DNA of 64,000 bases, taken from NCBI GenBank assembly GCA_024811115.1, contig JAKOGH010000801.1, positions 62,001-126,000 of the forward strand, read 5' to 3'. Positions 60,882 to 64,000 of the stretch are shown here, piece after piece; the first letter of the stretch is position 1; the number at the start of each line of letters is the position of its first letter. The notes beneath the pieces are model-generated. The model saw nothing but the letters and a program-made list of their open reading frames with translations, had not been told where the DNA came from and made no database searches. The position numbers and the translations under genes are program-made. This DNA is from Terana coerulea. Lineage: Eukaryota > Basidiomycota > Agaricomycetes > Polyporales > Phanerochaetaceae.

Positions 60882-62371
60882 CTAGGCGGGATCTTCTCCC
60901 TCGCCCTCTGCTTCCTCAGCGTCCTCTTCGCCTTCGGATTCCTCATCTTCGTCTTCATCGTCTTCATCGTCCGACTCGCTCTCATGGAAAGTCAGGGAGA
61001 TGAACTCGTCACCTAGCTGAGCATCTTCGGCCGTGAGCACCTGTGAGCCAGCAGTAGCACGAGAATCAAGGTCAGGCGCAGAAGAACCAGCATGTTCAAC
61101 CATTCGGTCGTTCGCCAAGGTGCCGTCGCTGGAGGTGGTGTCCTTGGCGGCCGGACGTGGTCTGTTCCTGTTGGCGCGGATAACGTGCGGTAGCTTGCAT
61201 CTCTTAGTCGTACAGCTGCCTTTCTCAGCGAAATCGGGGCACTCGCGGACATGTTGATGTTCGCAGTCGAGGCCCTTCTCACAGTACCCGAGCACCGCAA
61301 AGTCCCGACACACGCCTTCTCGAGCACCAACCCGAACATGGGGGAACGGGCAGTTGGCTCTCGTGCATCGGCCTGCGTTCGCGAAATGCACGCACAGTGG
61401 GGTGCGCTCCGGAGTCGGGTCATGCGAGAGGGGGCAAGTCTGGGCGGTGTTGGTGCAGCTTCCCTGCAAGAATGGCCAACAAATGGCGATCTTGTCCGGG
61501 TCGTGCTTGTAGGCACACGTGAGACCTCGTGTGCATGCTCCTGTTTACACCAAAGGTGAGCGACCATACAGGATAAGACATGCGACGCACCTGTGGTCGT
61601 GAACTGGGGGCAAGGTTTGTCGACGTACTTGCGGCGACGACCTCTATCATGCGATGAATGGTAAGTAAAGCACGACTATTGGTAACAGCTACGTACCCTG
61701 GTTGAAACGGTCGGCGGGTATTGTTAAGTGTCATGTTCCGGTTGGTCGGTCGTCCACGGCGGTTAACCTTTGGCTTGTAGGGTCTTGCATTGAGAGCGGC
61801 GGCTTTGGTCCTAGCGAAGGAAGCGTTGGGCAGAGAAGGCTTGATGGCTGGAGCTTTAGGCTGCAAGCCTACGACTGCAAGGGAATTGTTAGTATTCAGG
61901 GATTATGTCCCCCAAACGCGCTAGAGAAAGTGTGAAGACATACGGTCTTTGCGAACCAACGACCGACCTGACGACTGAAAAGCCACGCCACCAATGACTA
62001 CATCACGCTTCTCCACTGTGCTTGGTGGTTTAGGAGCAACTTGCGGGGGAACACTTGCGGGTCTTGAGGCGATCTTGCTGGGAGGCTTGTAGTTCGGGTT
62101 CACGTATACGTTGTTCCTGGGTCGGGCACTAGGATGGAACTCTGTCGTAGTCGGCTTCGGATTATATTCTGTAGTCTTCCGTCGATTAATAGCACCTACG
62201 AGAAAGTCAGCTTTCTGAGCATTTCTGAGTAATCTCAGCCCAAATGAACCAGTTGCTCAAGCTCGACTTCGAACAACCTCCCAGGCGAGGTGGTAGAAGC
62301 GACGAGTACTAACCTGTTAGACGTTCAATTTCTGCCTTCAAGGCTGCCGCAGATGTTGACGGGCTGTCCAT
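60882..62371 (-). CDS. CCCH zinc-finger protein (ZC3H3-like)
   Basis: RNA-binding protein with five CCCH fingers, most like animal ZC3H3 (Smicl), which acts in mRNA 3'-end formation and export. Predicted 399 residues in five exons, exact frame; introns 62196-62313, 61875-61943, 61644-61696, 61541-61590. Fingers in order: CPQFTTTGACTRGLTCAYKH, CWPFLQGSCTNTAQTCPLSH, CVHFANAGRCTRANCPFPH, CRDFAVLGYCEKGLDCEHQH and CPDFAEKGSCTTKRCKLPH. The N-terminus is basic and unordered (NRRGRPTNRNMTLNNTRRPF); the C-terminus is strongly acidic (SEGEEDAEEAEGEGEDPA). The start at MDSPSTSAAALKAEIERLT is followed by a short amphipathic helix. RNA targets cannot be inferred. Confidence 0.92.
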
Positions 62372-62618
62372 GATTGTTATCGAAGGGGTAAGAAACAAGA
62401 AACGACGCCGTCGAGCGACTTACACACCGCAGACTGACTAAGCGTTACGATAACCCGCCACAGCACGCCAAATATGGAAGGTCTGCAAGTTGCAATACAT
62501 TCCTCCCGAGGATGTCGGTCTCACTGGTCTGATCCTGCAGTCATAGGGTAAATGAGCCAGAAGTAGAAGTAATAAGTACGCATGTTAATTGAAGGGCCGT
62601 ATATTTTTGCTACCAATT

Positions 62619-63997
62619 CTAGCGACGTTTATCTGTTACTCGTACAGGTTTGAAGCGTGTCACAACCACATGGCTTGCTCTTCTCCACAGGCCAGCTTTG
62701 TGAGGTTTCTCACCATCGTCCTCCGACGCTGTTGCAGTTGCGATGAGGTCGCTGGCGTCCTGATGGCCAGTACCAGGCCCAATCTCTGCGGGCTCTAGGT
62801 CATCTTGCCCAAGAGGAGTTACCTCCGAGTCAGACGAAATAGAATGTGGCTTCGGCTCCGGGAAGGAGGGAGCGTTTGCCTTCTCCTGAGCATCAGCGCC
62901 GTGGACGGATGACACCAGGTTGAGCTTCCTCATCTGTTCTTCGAGCGCATAGATACGTGCTTTCAATTCCTCAACCACTATGGCTGATAACGCGACACCG
63001 TCGCTGTCCTGGACTGGTGTCGGCTGCACAAATGCCATACCTTCGACTGAAGGCAGTCGAGAGTGAACGCTCTGCAGACAGGTTTCGAGCCGAAGGAGCT
63101 TCGCCTGCAGGTCACTGTTGACTTCTACCAGCCGCGCAATGTGAGTGTCACTGTGCAAAGACATCCGGCGGACTATATCTTCTTCCATTCTTTGCAGACG
63201 GCTATGCAGTGCGGCAATTTGACCAGCCATATCCGCCAAAGCACTGTGTGGACTGGGCCCGGTGCTGGGTTCAGTTATGGGCTGCAGAAAGTCACCAATG
63301 GGTGGCAATCTCGTCAACGGGGGGAATGCGGTACCCTGTGGTTGCATCGGAGGCGTCGCAGGACGTGAGGGCGATACCCTCAGTGACATTGGCGGCGACG
63401 CAGGGTGATGAGACTGCATCGGTAATGTTGGGGTAGTAGGCGGTAAGAAAGGTTGGAAACCAGCCGGAAGAAAGTGAGAAGGGGATGCCCGAGGCGGTGA
63501 GGATCGCTGACCAACGTCATCCAATCCAGCCGATGACACGGAGCTCAGTGTATCGCTCCTTGTCGGCACGACGTAACGCGATTCCAAACCAGTGTCCGCT
63601 GCCCAGCGAACTGTCCTGTCCGACGGAGGTTGTGTTTGCAGGGAATCCTGCCGCAACGAATCTGCTTGTACAGGCGGATGGTGCGCAACGGGCATGACGT
63701 GGGAAGGCCCACAGTTTGCGTTGCAGGCGCTCGTGGCAAGGGGACAGCATGTACGAAGCTGGGGTTGACGGGTGACCTTGTGCCCGACCCTGCGTGCAAA
63801 GTATCCAGTGAATTGTTACGAGTTGCGATGGCTCCAAACATTGGCGGCGAGACGGGCAAGGGGACTTGCCAAGGACTTAGTGCAGTCATCGGTGGGCCAG
63901 CGGGGAAACCGACCATATGTGTGGGTGGAGGCGAAGGTCGCTGCAGCCACTCCATGAAGTTGAATGGGTCCCCAGTAAATTCATAATCGTCGGGCAT
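62619..63997 (-). CDS. Pro/Ser-rich coiled-coil protein of unknown function
   Basis: Single coding exon visible, predicted 459 residues, starting MPDDYEFTGDPFNFMEWLQR three bases from the window end; an upstream exon outside the window is possible. The N-terminal 240 residues are rich in Pro and Ser and probably disordered (PASPPMSLRVSPSRPATPPM). Two helical segments follow: ALHSRLQRMEEDIVRRMSLH with NSDLQAKLLRLETCLQSV, and VVEELKARIYALEEQMRKLN, with the heptad pattern of coiled coils. The end is basic (VVVTRFKPVRVTDKRR). One base is missing in a C run near 63702, joining QTVGLP to HVMPVAHHPP; corrected, the length is exact. No family recognised. Confidence 0.7.
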
Positions 63998-64000
63998 TGC

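Overview
The window is nuclear DNA from a filamentous fungus, most likely a mushroom-forming basidiomycete (Agaricomycetes, perhaps a polypore). The evidence is dense protein-coding genes with many GT-AG introns of about 45-70 nt, GC-rich coding sequence, fungal-type proteins (Vms1, Ccz1, Ubp12-type protease, eL43, Leo1, YSL-type OPT transporter) and a hAT-type miniature element. No CRISPR array, rRNA gene, tRNA gene or bacterial operon was seen. The assignment to a fungal class is inference.

Layout. 0-3.5 kb: 3' part of the DNA polymerase delta catalytic gene (POL3, +). 3.5-7.5 kb: no convincing gene, but a cluster of degenerate repeats. 7.5-17.7 kb: VMS1 (-), condensin BRN1 (+), an OPT transporter (+) and a GGF-repeat/EF-hand-like protein (+). 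17.7-24.4 kb: a small gene (-), a poorly coding stretch and a 425-residue protein of unknown function (-). 24.4-30.2 kb: LEO1 (+), an ataxin-10 homolog (-) and a V-ATPase assembly factor VMA12 (+). 30.2-38.1 kb: a tandem segmental duplication leaving one intact and one broken copy of a Nudix gene, a 3' fragment of VMA12 and a trace of the BRAP 5' end, with a 543-bp hAT MITE at the junction; the intact BRAP-type RING/ZnF-UBP gene follows. 38.1-49.9 kb: sugar transporter (-), a 5.9-kb gene-poor tract and dihydroxyacetone kinase (-). 50-57.6 kb: a small gene (-), a UBP12/USP15-type deubiquitinase (+) and CCZ1 (+). 57.6-64 kb: a damaged SET-domain gene (+), ribosomal protein RPL43/eL43 (+), a CCCH zinc-finger protein (-) and a coiled-coil protein (-).

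Functions fall into housekeeping groups: replication and chromosomes (POL3, BRN1), transcription elongation (LEO1), ribosomes and ribosome quality control (RPL43, VMS1), ubiquitin (UBP12, BRAP) and vacuole/endosome (VMA12, CCZ1). There is no evident pathway cluster.

An important property of this sequence: about half the genes contain single-base frame breaks inside conserved coding sequence, many in C, G, T or A runs. In each gene where exon lengths were added up, correcting one base per break restores an exact reading frame. The simplest reading is uncorrected indel error in the assembly, not mass pseudogenisation. Coordinates below are genomic spans; introns and frame breaks are given in the text. 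I did not find a clearly new biological system; the best leads are the tandem duplication, the MITE, the GC-AG introns and the unknown conserved proteins.
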